A stretch of 64,000 nucleotides of DNA, taken from assembly GCF_016917755.1 (NCBI RefSeq), contig NZ_CP070326.1, positions 3,720,001 through 3,784,000 of the forward strand, read 5' to 3'. The translations under genes and the position numbers were made by a program. Source of the DNA: Streptomyces noursei. Lineage in GTDB: Bacteria > Actinomycetota > Actinomycetes > Streptomycetales > Streptomycetaceae. Below the pieces are notes generated by a model, which saw only the letters and a program-made list of their open reading frames with translations, was not told the origin of the DNA and made no database searches. Every line of letters starts with the position of its first letter. Position 1 is the stretch's first letter. Shown one piece after another: positions 17,701 through 25,038 of the stretch.

Positions 17701-18457
17701 CGGCGACGGGCGCCTCGGCCACCGGCTCCGGGGTGGCGGCCGGCGCGGTCGCCTTACGGGTGGCACGACGACGCGTACGCGCCGGACGCGCCTCCTCCTC
17801 GACAGCGGCGGCCGGAGCCTCTTCCGCTTCCTCTTCCTCGGCGGGCACCTCGGCGGCCGGCGCCTCGACGACCGGCTCCGGGGTGGCGGCCGGCGCGGTC
17901 GCCTTACGAGTGGCACGACGACGCGTACGCGCCGGACGCGCCTCCTCCTCGACAGCGGCCGCGGGAGCCTCGACGGCAGCGGCGGGCGCCTCGACGGCGG
18001 GGCTCTCCTCGACGACCGGCTCCGGGGTGGGTGCCGTCGCCTTACGGGTGGCACGACGACGCGTACGCGCCGGACGCGCCTCCTCCTCGACAGCGGCGGC
18101 CGGAGCCTCCTCGACGGCAGCGGCGGGCACCTCGACGGATTCGGGTGCGGGCCCGGCCGGCGAGGTCGCCTTGCGGGTCGCCCGGCGACGCGGGCGGGCC
18201 GGCCGCTCCTCTTCGGCGGCGGGCTGCGCAGCGGCGGGTGCGGTGTCGGTCGCTCCGGCGGGGGTCCCGCTCGACGCCGGCGGGGCGTCGGTCACGACCG
18301 CGGCCTTCTCGGCGGCGGCTGCGGCCGGCGGGCCGGCCGGCCGGGAGGCCGCGCGGCGCCGGCGGCGCGGCGGCAGGGTGTCGCTGGGCGAATTGTTGTT
18401 GTCACCCTCACGGTCCGCGGACCGCGTGGATTCAGTGGGCTCAATAGATTCGAGCAT
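14699..18457 (-). CDS. rne: Ribonuclease E/G with long repetitive tails
   Basis: 1252 residues, ATG start with GGGAG about 10 nt upstream. An endoribonuclease of RNA processing and decay. The core holds an S1 domain (about 590-690), the metal-binding aspartates in VVIDVNTG (near 872) and VVIDFIDM (near 919), and the zinc-link cysteines in CVHCNGRG (near 979). Residues 1-540 are Ala/Glu/Arg low complexity, with four copies of an EEEARPARTRRRATRKAT-type unit. The end (about 1185-1243) is a run of KKTTAKKAAAKK units that probably contacts RNA or partners. In Streptomyces the catalytic core lies between such tails, as seen here. Upstream neighbour is the DUF2344 gene. Confidence 0.96.
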   Translation of the reverse strand: MLESIEPTESTRSADREGDNNNSPSDTLPPRRRRRAASRPAGPPAAAAAEKAAVVTDAPPASSGTPAGATDTAPAAAQPAAEEERPARPRRRATRKATSPAGPAPESVEVPAAAVEEAPAAAVEEEARPARTRRRATRKATAPTPEPVVEESPAVEAPAAAVEAPAAAVEEEARPARTRRRATRKATAPAATPEPVVEAPAAEVPAEEEEAEEAPAAAVEEEARPARTRRRATRKATAPAATPEPVAEAPVAEEAAEAPRRRSRRRAERPAEASVAGAGSTGAADAARAAAPAARTEEEPSTEAPARGRRRAQRPPTAVFQAPVFAEPMFQTPESAAAEHAAARQEAESTVETPEEAPAGASRRRRRRRGEPAEAEPMAAAPAEEPSGASAGPAVAPAAEEAAEVEEAEEAEEVEEEHAEAEEGERPSRRRRRGGRRRRRGDLAEGAEEQPAEGGAAEEPGAEEAEEVAEGEELTAEEQSEGAASTSSSRRRRRRRRRSGEPAEGETTHTDDPERTVVKVREPRKKDEGTGADEVQSIKGSTRLEAKKQRRREGREQGRRRVPIITEAEFLARREAVERVMVVRQSGERTQIGVLEDNVLVEHFVNKEQATSYVGNVYLGKVQNVLPSMEAAFVDIGKGRNAVLYAGEVNFEALGMANGPRRIETALKSGQSVLVQVTKDPIGHKGARLTSQVSLPGRYLVYVPEGSMTGISRKLPDTERARLKQILKKIVPEDAGVIVRTAAEGASEDELRRDVERLQAQWEEIQKKAKAASTGSPSLLYGEPDMTVRVVRDIFNEDFSKVIVSGDDAWQTIHGYVSHVAPDLVDRLQRWTSEVDVFATYRIDEQLMKALDRKVWLPSGGSLVIDKTEAMVVIDVNTGKFTGQGGNLEETVTRNNLEAAEEIVRQLRLRDLGGIVVIDFIDMVLESNRDLVLRRLLECLGRDRTKHQVAEVTSLGLVQMTRKRVGQGLLESFSEQCVHCNGRGVIVHVDQPSAGGKRKKKGKAGANGAQPEQPVEVAAEAAPAEEAMPELEPVAVTEAQLQPSVDGTDEWFGSPAEAEAAATGRGRGRRRVSRKVSAPAGAPKAAEEAAAIVLPAAEPEPAPEPVAEAPAAEPAPAAEPAPSRPRRRATRRASAPAGSPEAVVGEAAGTIVISAPVAEPTPEAVAEAPEQPVEAAEGAEAAEPAPAAKKTVKKAAAKKTTAKKAAAKKTTTKKTAAKKTTAKKAAAKKTTTKKTTTKKAAAKKTAASEGAA

Positions 18458-18672
18458 GCGGGCGGTTCTCCCGTCACGCTCCCGGGCGCCGCGCCTGATT
18501 CCGGCCGCGGTCCGCGCGCTGGGCGCGGTTCCGCTGTCCGGGGCGCGGGCGCCGCACGGGAGCTGTCGTCTCGCTCGCCGGGCCCGTGGACCGGGCCGGC
18601 GAAAGTCTCCTGGTCAGTGCGTCCGCCGGACCGGGGTGGCACCCTGGTTGATCGGCGACGCGACGACGCGTC

Positions 18673-19476
18673 CTACGCAGTGCCGTCCCCGGAAGTGGCC
18701 GGGGAGGCCCCGCCCTGCACCGTCGCGGTACTCAGCTCAGCGGCCGTGGATGGAGTGGCCGTGGCAGCGTCGCGGTCGGGCGCCAGCGGGTCGGTCACCG
18801 TGCCGGTCTCCTCATCGAGCAGCCCCTGCGCCAGCCTGGTCACCGCTGCGGGGACCGGCGGCGCCAGGTCGGCCGTAACCCGGAGGCCGGACAGGACGTC
18901 GTCGGGTCGAACGGCAGGTGTCAGATGCCGAACAACCAGCCGCAGTATCGCACAGGCATCGCCGTCGGGCCTATCGCCCGGGACCGGGACGGTCTCCAGG
19001 TGCGCGACCGCACCCCGGGCGTCGAAGCTCCGCATGCCGTTCTTGGTGCGGCGCTCGACCGGCACCTCGTCGGCGGCGAGGAACGCCTCGACGGCGCGCC
19101 CGGCCTCCTCGGCGGCGACCCCGTCGAGCCGGATCTCCCACACCGACGCCTGCAGCCGATCGGCGAGACCGCTGGTGTGCGCCTCCACCGCGTCGGTCAC
19201 GTCGAGGCCGTCGGGCAGGGACGCGTCGAGCAGTGCTCGGACGGTCTCCGGCTCGCGGCGCTCGGTGAGCTGGATCTCCAGGTACTCGGCCTCACTGCCG
19301 GTACCGGTCGGCGCCGCGTTGGCGTACGACACCTTGGGGTGCGGGGTGAAGCCCGCCGAATAGGCCATGGGGACCTCGGCGCGGCGCAGCGCCCGCTCGA
19401 AAGCGCGCTGGAAGTCGCGGTGGCTGGTGAACCGGAGGCGGCCGCGCTTGGTGTAGCGCAGTCGGATGCGCTGCAC
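18673..19476 (-). CDS. DUF2344 / TIGR03936 radical-SAM-associated protein
   Basis: 267 residues from a GTG (VQRIRLRYTKRGRLRFTSHRD). The family normally sits beside, or is fused to, the TIGR03960 B12-binding radical-SAM protein; the reaction is unknown. That partner is now 12 kb away because of the inserted element. The GTG has no ribosome site. Fourteen codons upstream, in frame, is a CTG (19516-19518) with AAGGAG 8 nt before it. That would give the N-terminus LGKRQPEGPPPAPAVQRIRL, so CTG may be the real start. Confidence 0.88.
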   Translation of the reverse strand: MQRIRLRYTKRGRLRFTSHRDFQRAFERALRRAEVPMAYSAGFTPHPKVSYANAAPTGTGSEAEYLEIQLTERREPETVRALLDASLPDGLDVTDAVEAHTSGLADRLQASVWEIRLDGVAAEEAGRAVEAFLAADEVPVERRTKNGMRSFDARGAVAHLETVPVPGDRPDGDACAILRLVVRHLTPAVRPDDVLSGLRVTADLAPPVPAAVTRLAQGLLDEETGTVTDPLAPDRDAATATPSTAAELSTATVQGGASPATSGDGTA

Positions 19477-19518
19477 CGCCGGTGCGGGCGGCGGGCCTTC
19501 GGGCTGTCGCTTGCCCAG

Positions 19519-19886
19519 TGTTACTTCTCCTTGGTGTCAGGGCGCGGCTGGTGCCGCCCCGTCCGGGCCACCCCCGCGTGGCGAGGACATGTCGTGCCCG
19601 GACGTCTTTACCTAGAGTACGTGCCACGCCCGCGGCCGGTTCCCGCCGGGGCGCCCGGCGGCCTCCCGGCGGCCCCACCACCCGGTGAAATCCATTCGGA
19701 CGGGTGGGCCGACAACGGCCCGGACACCACCCGCACGCGGAGGTCCGATACCAAAGCTTCTCCGCTCGGCGGACCCGGAAAACCCCGCCGCGCTCCTCGA
19801 TCGCCCGGCACGTACGGCTCCGGCCCGGCCCCGCACGACTGCGGGGACCGGGCCGGAGGCGCACACCGCGGCGCGCGCGGCGACGG
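19519..19886. other. Intergenic region left of the integrated element
   Basis: 368 nt between the displaced 3' end of the radical-SAM gene and the DUF2344 gene. Apart from the terminator at 19818-19858, I see no gene. The longer readings here are arginine/proline-rich shadows. This was the original spacer between the two partner genes. Confidence 0.6.
19818..19858 (-). terminator. Original terminator of the radical-SAM gene
   Basis: A 17-bp stem with one bulged A (19818-19834 with 19841-19858) has a loop ACGACT. It lies 28 nt past the displaced stop codon at 19887. It would have ended the radical-SAM transcript before the DUF2344 gene, and can now end leftward transcription leaving the element. 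Confidence 0.75.
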
Positions 19887-19952
19887 CTACTTGACGACGG
19901 TCAGCGGCAGCAGCTTCTTGCCCGTCGGGCCGATCTGGATGTGGGTGTCCAT
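19887..19952 (-). pseudogene. Displaced 3' end of the TIGR03960 radical-SAM gene
   Basis: Reading leftwards from the left junction gives MDTHIQIGPTGKKLLPLTVV, then K and TAG. This is the native C-terminus of the gene now at 31936-33882, whose current end reads FDTWPQVGPTGKKLLPLTV and continues into element DNA. The fragment has no start and is not expressed as such. It marks the host side of attL. Confidence 0.9.
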
Positions 19953-19958
19953 CTGCGG
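19953..19958. other. attL core
   Basis: CTGCGG is shared with attR. To its left is host coding sequence (displaced 3' end). To its right is element DNA leading within 42 nt to the integrase start, the usual int-next-to-att layout. The exact crossover dinucleotide is inferred. Confidence 0.75.
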
Positions 19959-20000
19959 CCATATAGACACAGCTCTAAAACTAGCCCTACCGTCCTTGGC

Positions 20001-21620
20001 ATGGGGAAACGAACGAGGACGCGCGCCGCAGGCGACCAGAAGCAGCAGACCGCCGAGACCGAGTGGACCGAGGCGGATCTCGCCCTTCTTGAGGAGCTGA
20101 AGAAGGCTGAAGCCCAGCTACCGGACGATGCCCCGCGGGTCCTGCTGTCCGTGCGGCTGTCCGTTCTTACCGACGACACGACGTCGCCGGTGCGTCAGGA
20201 ACTCGATCTGCGCATGCTCGCCCGCGAGCGCGGGTGGCGCGTGGTCGGCATCGCCAGCGATCTGAACGTCTCGGCCACCAAGGTCCCGCCGTGGAAGCGC
20301 AAGCAGCTCGGAGACTGGCTCAACAATCGGGCGCCGGAATTCGATGTGCTCCTCTTCTGGAAGCTCGACCGTTTCGTCCGGCGACTCTCGGACCTCAGCA
20401 CCATGATCGATTGGAGCCTGAAGTATGGGAAGAACCTGGTCTCCAAGCACGACTCCATCGACCTGACCACCACGGCCGGGAAGATCATGGTCACGATCAT
20501 CGGCGGCATCGCCGAGATCGAGGCCGCCAACACCAGCACCCGGGTGGCCAGCCTCTGGGACTACACCAAGACACAGAGCGAGTGGCTGGTGGGCAGGCCC
20601 GCGTACGGCTATGTCACGGACGTGGACGAGAACGACAAGGTCGTCCTCCGTATAGATAAGGACGCCCACCGCGCGTTGCACTGGTGTCGCAAGGCAGCGA
20701 TGAGGGCGAAGGGTGCCTCTGCCGGGCGCATGGTCAGGGTTCTTGTTCGCGCCGGGCTGTGTGACCCGAGCCTGACCCCTACTACTCTGCTCCGCCGACT
20801 GAGGAACCCCGCGCTCATGGGCTACCGGGTCGAGGTGGACAAGGACGGCGGCAAACGTCGGTCGAAGCTGGTCATGGGCAAGGACGGCAAGCCGATCAGG
20901 GTTGCAGAGGGCGTCTTCACGGAGGAGGAGTTCTACAGCCTCCAAGCCGTCCTGGACGGGAACGGAAAGGACCAGCCCAAGCGCCAGCCAGGGGGAGCCA
21001 CCAAGTTCCGCGGCGTCAAGATCTGCGACGACTGCGAGACCAACATGACCGTGCAGGCCACGAACAACAAGTACGGGAGGTACGAGTACCTCCGCTGCCA
21101 GAAGTGCAAGAGCGGTGGACTCGGTGCACCCAACCCCGACGACATCGACAACAAGCTGGTGGAAGACGTGCTGCGCGTCCTCGGGGATTTCCCGGTGATG
21201 ACCCGCGAGTACGCCAAGGGGGCGGAGGCCCGCAAGGAGGTGAAGCGGCTAGAGGAGTCCATCTCCTACTACATGAAGGAGCTGGAGCCCGGAGGCCGCT
21301 ACAGGAAGACGCGGTTCACCCGTGAGCAGGCCGAGAAGACGCTCGACAGGATGATGGCTGACCTTGAGGCGATCGATCCCGAGACGACGCAGGACCGCTG
21401 GGTCGCCGTGCACAACGGGAAGACGTTCCGCGAGCGCTGGCAGGAAGGCGGCATGGAAGCCATGGAAGCCGATCTTCTCCGCGTCGGCGTGAAGTGCCGG
21501 ATCAAGCGAACCAAGGTGAAGGGCGTCCGCGCCCCCCACATCCACATGAAGCTGTTGGTCCCGAAGGATGTGCGCGAGCGCCTGGTCCTCAAAGAGGACG
21601 ACTTCGCGGAAGCGTTCTAG
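20001..21620 (+). CDS. Large serine recombinase (integrase)
   Basis: 539 residues from ATG at 20001 (MGKRTRTRAAG). The longer reading would cross the attachment core. The resolvase domain has the catalytic serine probably in SVRLSVLTDD (near 54) and KLDRFVRR near 120. A recombinase domain (GRPAYGY onwards), a zinc ribbon (CDDC...CQKC near 345-370) and a coiled-coil stretch (EARKEVKRLEESISYYMKEL) follow. It catalyses attP x attB integration without host factors; excision would need a directionality factor, not identified here. TACCGT lies 7 nt before the ATG, with no ribosome site, suggesting a leaderless mRNA. I recall phage phiJoe using the same host gene as attB. Confidence 0.95.
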   Translation: MGKRTRTRAAGDQKQQTAETEWTEADLALLEELKKAEAQLPDDAPRVLLSVRLSVLTDDTTSPVRQELDLRMLARERGWRVVGIASDLNVSATKVPPWKRKQLGDWLNNRAPEFDVLLFWKLDRFVRRLSDLSTMIDWSLKYGKNLVSKHDSIDLTTTAGKIMVTIIGGIAEIEAANTSTRVASLWDYTKTQSEWLVGRPAYGYVTDVDENDKVVLRIDKDAHRALHWCRKAAMRAKGASAGRMVRVLVRAGLCDPSLTPTTLLRRLRNPALMGYRVEVDKDGGKRRSKLVMGKDGKPIRVAEGVFTEEEFYSLQAVLDGNGKDQPKRQPGGATKFRGVKICDDCETNMTVQATNNKYGRYEYLRCQKCKSGGLGAPNPDDIDNKLVEDVLRVLGDFPVMTREYAKGAEARKEVKRLEESISYYMKELEPGGRYRKTRFTREQAEKTLDRMMADLEAIDPETTQDRWVAVHNGKTFRERWQEGGMEAMEADLLRVGVKCRIKRTKVKGVRAPHIHMKLLVPKDVRERLVLKEDDFAEAF

Positions 21621-21655
21621 GGACTGTCCGGCGCCCTCTTCCGGCAACGGACCGT

Positions 21656-21672
21656 AACCCCGTGGCGGGGTT
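21656..21672 (+). terminator. Hairpin after the integrase gene
   Basis: AACCCCG-TGG-CGGGGTT, a perfect 7-bp stem, 36 nt past the integrase stop. It could end the int transcript or lie in the leader of the kinase gene. Confidence 0.5.
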
Positions 21673-21703
21673 CCCCTGCGGTTCGGGAAGTGGAGGACGG
21701 TGC

Positions 21704-21751
21704 ATGACCACCATCGACGTTGGTCGGCAGACAGCACACGGACCGTCCTAG
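21704..21751 (+). CDS. Possible 15-residue leader peptide before the kinase
   Basis: ATG...TAG encodes MTTIDVGRQTAHGPS, with GGAGG 7 nt upstream. The kinase gene starts 28 nt later and lacks a good ribosome site. The strong initiation signal is the only support, and it may be chance. Confidence 0.3.
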   Translation: MTTIDVGRQTAHGPS

Positions 21752-21778
21752 GTAGCCCCGTGGTGGCAATGTGACTGC

Positions 21779-22909
21779 ATGGATTCGATCATGCAGGCGG
21801 CTTTACACGCCGCGAGTGGGGTGGTCGGGGCGACGGTAGCGGAGCCCTTGGTGGTGGGAAGCAGTCCGCGGAGCATGGTGATGCGCTGTTCGCTGGACGG
21901 TGGGGCCGGCAGCGTGATCGTCAAGGTGTTCAGCGACCAGCCGGAGGGGCGGCGATCCTTCACCTCAGAGGCGGTCGGGCTCTCGCTGGGGCTGGCCGGG
22001 CCGGCGCTGCTCGGGGTGGACGCCGCGGCGTCGGTGGTGGTGATGGAGGACATCGGCCCCGCTTTGTCGTTGGCCGATGTGCTGGTCGGTGCGGATGCAT
22101 CGGCCGCAGTGCGGGGGCTGCGGGACTGGGCACGGGAGCTTGGGCTGCTAGCCGCTGCGCCGACGGAGCGGCGGGAGGAGTTCGGCAGGCTGTGGAAGCA
22201 GTACGACAAGGGCATGGTGTCGTGGGGGGACGAGCCATGGATCGAGCGGAACGGCCAGGAACTCATGGCCGCGTTGGAGGCAGGTGGCATCGTGGCTCCG
22301 GCCGGCCTGGCGGCGGAACTCCAACAGATCGCAACGGCAGGGGAACGCGAATACCTGGGGTTCACACCGGGTGATCCCTGCCCCTACAACGCGCTGTTCG
22401 CTCCCGGCGGCGTGCGCCTGATCGACTTCGAGATGTCTGGGTACCTGCCGGTCTTCCTTACGGCCGCGTACTGCCGGAGCCCGTTTCCCAGCTGCTGGTG
22501 CGTGTACCGGATGCCCGAGCAGGTGGCGGCGGAGGCCGAGCGCACGTTCCGGGCCGAAGTAGTCCGGGCCTACCCGGAACTGGCCGAGGACGCGGTATGG
22601 GAGGCGGGTATGCGGTGGGCCACCGCGGTGTGGACGGTGGACGCCACAGCGTACTGGCTGCGCCAAGTAGCAGCCGAGGATGGTCCGTTGCAGCCCCAGC
22701 GATCCACGGGCCCTACGCGTCGGCAGGTGTTGAGGTATCGGTGGGAGCGGGCAGAAGAGATCCTGGTGAACGGGGACTTTCCAGCCGTGCGGGAGGTGGT
22801 GGGGGTGCTGCTGCGTGAGGTAGGCGAAAAGTGGGAGATACCGCTGTTGCCGGTGTACCCGGCGTTCACGCTGCGCCGCGATAGTCGAACAGGCCCCTCG
22901 CAGGCATAG
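21779..22909 (+). CDS. APH/choline-kinase-fold phosphotransferase-like protein
   Basis: 376 residues. The C-lobe has TPGDPCPYN near 198, resembling the HGDxxxxN catalytic loop with His changed, and IDFE near 218 for the metal-binding Asp. The N-lobe contains a beta-strand-rich part (GSVIVKVFSDQPEG) with a candidate ATP-binding lysine. The substrate is unknown. It could be an aminoglycoside-type kinase, a fructosamine/homoserine-type kinase, or an inactive relative given the altered loop. It follows the integrase in the same direction and is likely cargo. Confidence 0.7.
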   Translation: MDSIMQAALHAASGVVGATVAEPLVVGSSPRSMVMRCSLDGGAGSVIVKVFSDQPEGRRSFTSEAVGLSLGLAGPALLGVDAAASVVVMEDIGPALSLADVLVGADASAAVRGLRDWARELGLLAAAPTERREEFGRLWKQYDKGMVSWGDEPWIERNGQELMAALEAGGIVAPAGLAAELQQIATAGEREYLGFTPGDPCPYNALFAPGGVRLIDFEMSGYLPVFLTAAYCRSPFPSCWCVYRMPEQVAAEAERTFRAEVVRAYPELAEDAVWEAGMRWATAVWTVDATAYWLRQVAAEDGPLQPQRSTGPTRRQVLRYRWERAEEILVNGDFPAVREVVGVLLREVGEKWEIPLLPVYPAFTLRRDSRTGPSQA

Positions 22910-23059
22910 CCGGCGGCCAAGAAGGCTGGTCGACATCAACGGCCAGCCGGCGGAGACGGCTACGTACTCCGGACCTGGGACTCCACCACGGCCTAGGTGT
23001 CACTACATGAACCACCTCGAAGGATCGAACGGTTCCTCCGTGCCATCGTCATCCACGAT

Positions 23060-23081
23060 CACGATCTCGCTTTCGATCGTG
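23060..23081 (-). terminator. Hairpin downstream of the rep gene
   Basis: CACGATC (23060-23066) pairs with GATCGTG (23075-23081) around an 8-nt loop. It lies 77 nt beyond the rep stop. A weak candidate terminator. The rest of 22910-23157 shows no gene. Confidence 0.35.
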
Positions 23082-23157
23082 CATCTCGCTCCGGCGTCCG
23101 CAGGGCGAGGCAGAGACGAGGAGCGTGGAGAAGTGGCCTCAAGCCCGGGTAGAGCGG

Positions 23158-24606
23158 CTATCGGCTCCACTCCCCCTCCTCTCTTCTCGCCTCAGCGAAG
23201 AGCTGACGGGTCTGGGCGAGGTCTTCCGCGATGCCAGCGGCGATGAGGGCAGCGCCCGGGGCGTGGCCAGAGCCGACATAGCGCCAGTGCGTCTCAGTGA
23301 CCGTGCTGGGGACGTCAGCCAGGTCGGGCACGACAGTGTTGCGTTGATGCTGAGCGCGTTCGGCGCGCAGGGCTGCATACGTGGTGGAGTAGACGCGGGA
23401 TTTGGTGAGGATGTGGCCCCGGTAGCCGAGGGTGTGTGACCAGGCCCGCAGTCTGAGCGGGTCCAGTTCCGAGAGGCCGCCGAGCCGCCAGCACGTTCGG
23501 ATGAGGGTTCGGACGTGAGCTGACAGTCGGCCCGTGGCGATGTCGTCGGGGCTGGTGATCGGGCGGTCGAGGCCGATGGCTGTCTCGGCGGCCCCCTTGG
23601 TGACGTACTTAGCGACGTAGGCGGCTATGGCGTCGTCGGCCAGGCCCTCGTTTCCGCCGAAGGCGCGGAGCGGCCGGGCATCCAGCTCCGAGCCCCAGCG
23701 CAGTCCGTGTTCTCCCAGCCCCCAGGCGTACGGGGTATGCAGGTGGACCGCTGCTGCGGCGGTTCGCACAGCGGCGCTCAGGTCTTCAGCCGACACCCAC
23801 ACAGGAGGCGGATCACTGGGACCGGTCGCGCCGTCCAGGCGCACGACCGCATGAACATGGACAGCGGCGCGCTTTTGGTACTCGGCGACCTTGGCGTAGG
23901 AGATGCGGACCGAGCGACGTAGGCCGGTGCGGGTGCGGCCGGTGCGAGCGGCGAGGTGGTTGTAGAGGTTGTCCGTGAACGCCTTCCACAGCCGGCCGGC
24001 ATGGGCGTGCCAGAGGATGTGGGCCGGGTAGTCGTAGCAGTCGGGACACAGGGGTTGTCCGCCGAGCGGATCCGAAGCGTCGTGGGTGGCCGGGCATCCA
24101 CGGGACCGACCGTGTTCGCAGTGGCCGGCACTGCGGCGGGGGCGACACCGCTCGTTGTCTGCTGTGGCACGGTGCACGGCCCCGAATGAAGGGGCCGTGA
24201 GGGTGACGAAGAGCCGGGGGTGTTCGCGTACGTCGGTCGGGACGTTCTTGCCGCCGAGGAGTCCGGCGCGGACGAGGTGGAAGGTGTCGCCAGCGTGGAG
24301 GCGGGAGCAGGGGGCGCAGACGGTTGCGCGGCGGTTGCGGCAGCGGACGAGCAGCCGCTCGCCAGGCTCGTTGCGTGTGTCGTAGTGGTGCAGGATCTCG
24401 CCGGTCGCGCCGTCGCGGGTGGTGGTGGAGCCCTTGAGGTGGATCGGGTGGGCGCAACCGCCGGTGGCGGTGACCTGGGCGAGCCAGCGGGGGAACTGCG
24501 GATCCTGGGCGAGCAGGATGGTCTCGCGGTCGATTTCGGAGAGCTGACGCAGGCGCGCCGCGCGGTCGAGTGCGGCGCGCCGGTCAGCCGGGGTGTGGGC
24601 GGTGAT
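23158..24606 (-). CDS. RepSA-type replication initiator of the AICE
   Basis: About 482 residues. The open frame runs from a TAA at 24709-24711 to the stop at 23158. In the upstream part I read ILLAQDPQFPRWLAQVTATG, CRNRRATVCAPCSR and LHAGDTFHLVRAGLLGG, then HPRLFVTLTAPSFGAVH, CPDCYDYPAHILWHAHAG, RAAVHVHAVVRLDG and AAYVAKYVTKGA, all typical of pSAM2-like Rep (HUH/rolling-circle type). No ATG, GTG or TTG occurs in frame before 24177, which is mid-domain. An ATC at 24604-24606 has GGGAGG 8 nt upstream and is my proposed start. Rep would drive autonomous replication after excision. Confidence 0.85.
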   Translation of the reverse strand: MTAHTPADRRAALDRAARLRQLSEIDRETILLAQDPQFPRWLAQVTATGGCAHPIHLKGSTTTRDGATGEILHHYDTRNEPGERLLVRCRNRRATVCAPCSRLHAGDTFHLVRAGLLGGKNVPTDVREHPRLFVTLTAPSFGAVHRATADNERCRPRRSAGHCEHGRSRGCPATHDASDPLGGQPLCPDCYDYPAHILWHAHAGRLWKAFTDNLYNHLAARTGRTRTGLRRSVRISYAKVAEYQKRAAVHVHAVVRLDGATGPSDPPPVWVSAEDLSAAVRTAAAAVHLHTPYAWGLGEHGLRWGSELDARPLRAFGGNEGLADDAIAAYVAKYVTKGAAETAIGLDRPITSPDDIATGRLSAHVRTLIRTCWRLGGLSELDPLRLRAWSHTLGYRGHILTKSRVYSTTYAALRAERAQHQRNTVVPDLADVPSTVTETHWRYVGSGHAPGAALIAAGIAEDLAQTRQLFAEARREEGEWSR

Positions 24607-24708
24607 GGTGGGGACCTCCCGGGGTGGGCCGCCGAAGCGGCACGGATGGTTGGGGTTGGGTGGGATGGGTCCACGGCGATCACTCCTTGTGTCCGGTGGG
24701 GTGGGTGG

Positions 24709-24822
24709 TTAGCGGATGGTTCCGGTGCCCCGGCAGCAGCGGCAGCGCCGCCGGTGGCCGGTGGGGGTTTTGCGGTAGCGCTGCCCCTTGCAAACGGGGC
24801 AGCGGACACGGTGCATGGACAT
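24709..24822 (-). CDS. Very small zinc-ribbon-like protein
   Basis: 37 residues, starting MSMHRVRCPVCKGQRYRKT. CPVC and CRCC give four cysteines in a knuckle arrangement with a strongly basic middle, ending RGTGTIR. The second ATG is also possible. It lies between rep and a small membrane gene on the same strand. Similar tiny cysteine proteins occur in AICE transfer regions, which is my basis for calling it a gene. No good ribosome site. Confidence 0.55.
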   Translation of the reverse strand: MSMHRVRCPVCKGQRYRKTPTGHRRRCRCCRGTGTIR

Positions 24823-24843
24823 TGGGTGGTGTCTTTCTGGTGG

Positions 24844-25038
24844 TCAGGTGTGGGTGGCGATGGAGATGACCCAGTGCACGAGGCCGTCCGCGGCGAAGAG
24901 GAGAGGCGTCTGCCCGACGTACATGCCGAACAGGCCGATCAACCCCGCCTCCCACCACTTCACGTCCCGGGAGCGGACGAGGAGGACGGTGATGGTTCCG
25001 AAGACCAGGGCCAGCAACACGGCAGACTGTTCGCTCAC
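24844..25038 (-). CDS. Small membrane protein of the transfer region
   Basis: 64 residues from a GTG (VSEQSAVLLALVFGTITVLL). Two hydrophobic helices (about 6-22 and 32-60). GGAGGAGG lies about 10 nt upstream. The GTGA overlap with the transfer-ATPase stop suggests coupled translation. Likely a spread (Spd-type) accessory protein by context only. Confidence 0.7.
   Translation of the reverse strand: MSEQSAVLLALVFGTITVLLVRSRDVKWWEAGLIGLFGMYVGQTPLLFAADGLVHWVISIATHT

Noticed and set aside
17740..18230. Regular DNA repeats that could suggest a CRISPR array
   Set aside because: They are coding repeats within rne in frame. Spacers are not unique and there are no cas genes.
14432..19363. A 1643-codon open frame antisense to rne
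   Set aside because: It mirrors the repetitive GC-rich rne sequence. Composition is Leu/Arg/Gly low complexity and RNase E motifs are unambiguous on the other strand.
23778..24809. Open frames overlapping the 5' half of rep in other frames
   Set aside because: Pro/Ala/Ser/Arg shadows. The rep frame itself stays open there and reads family-typical motifs.
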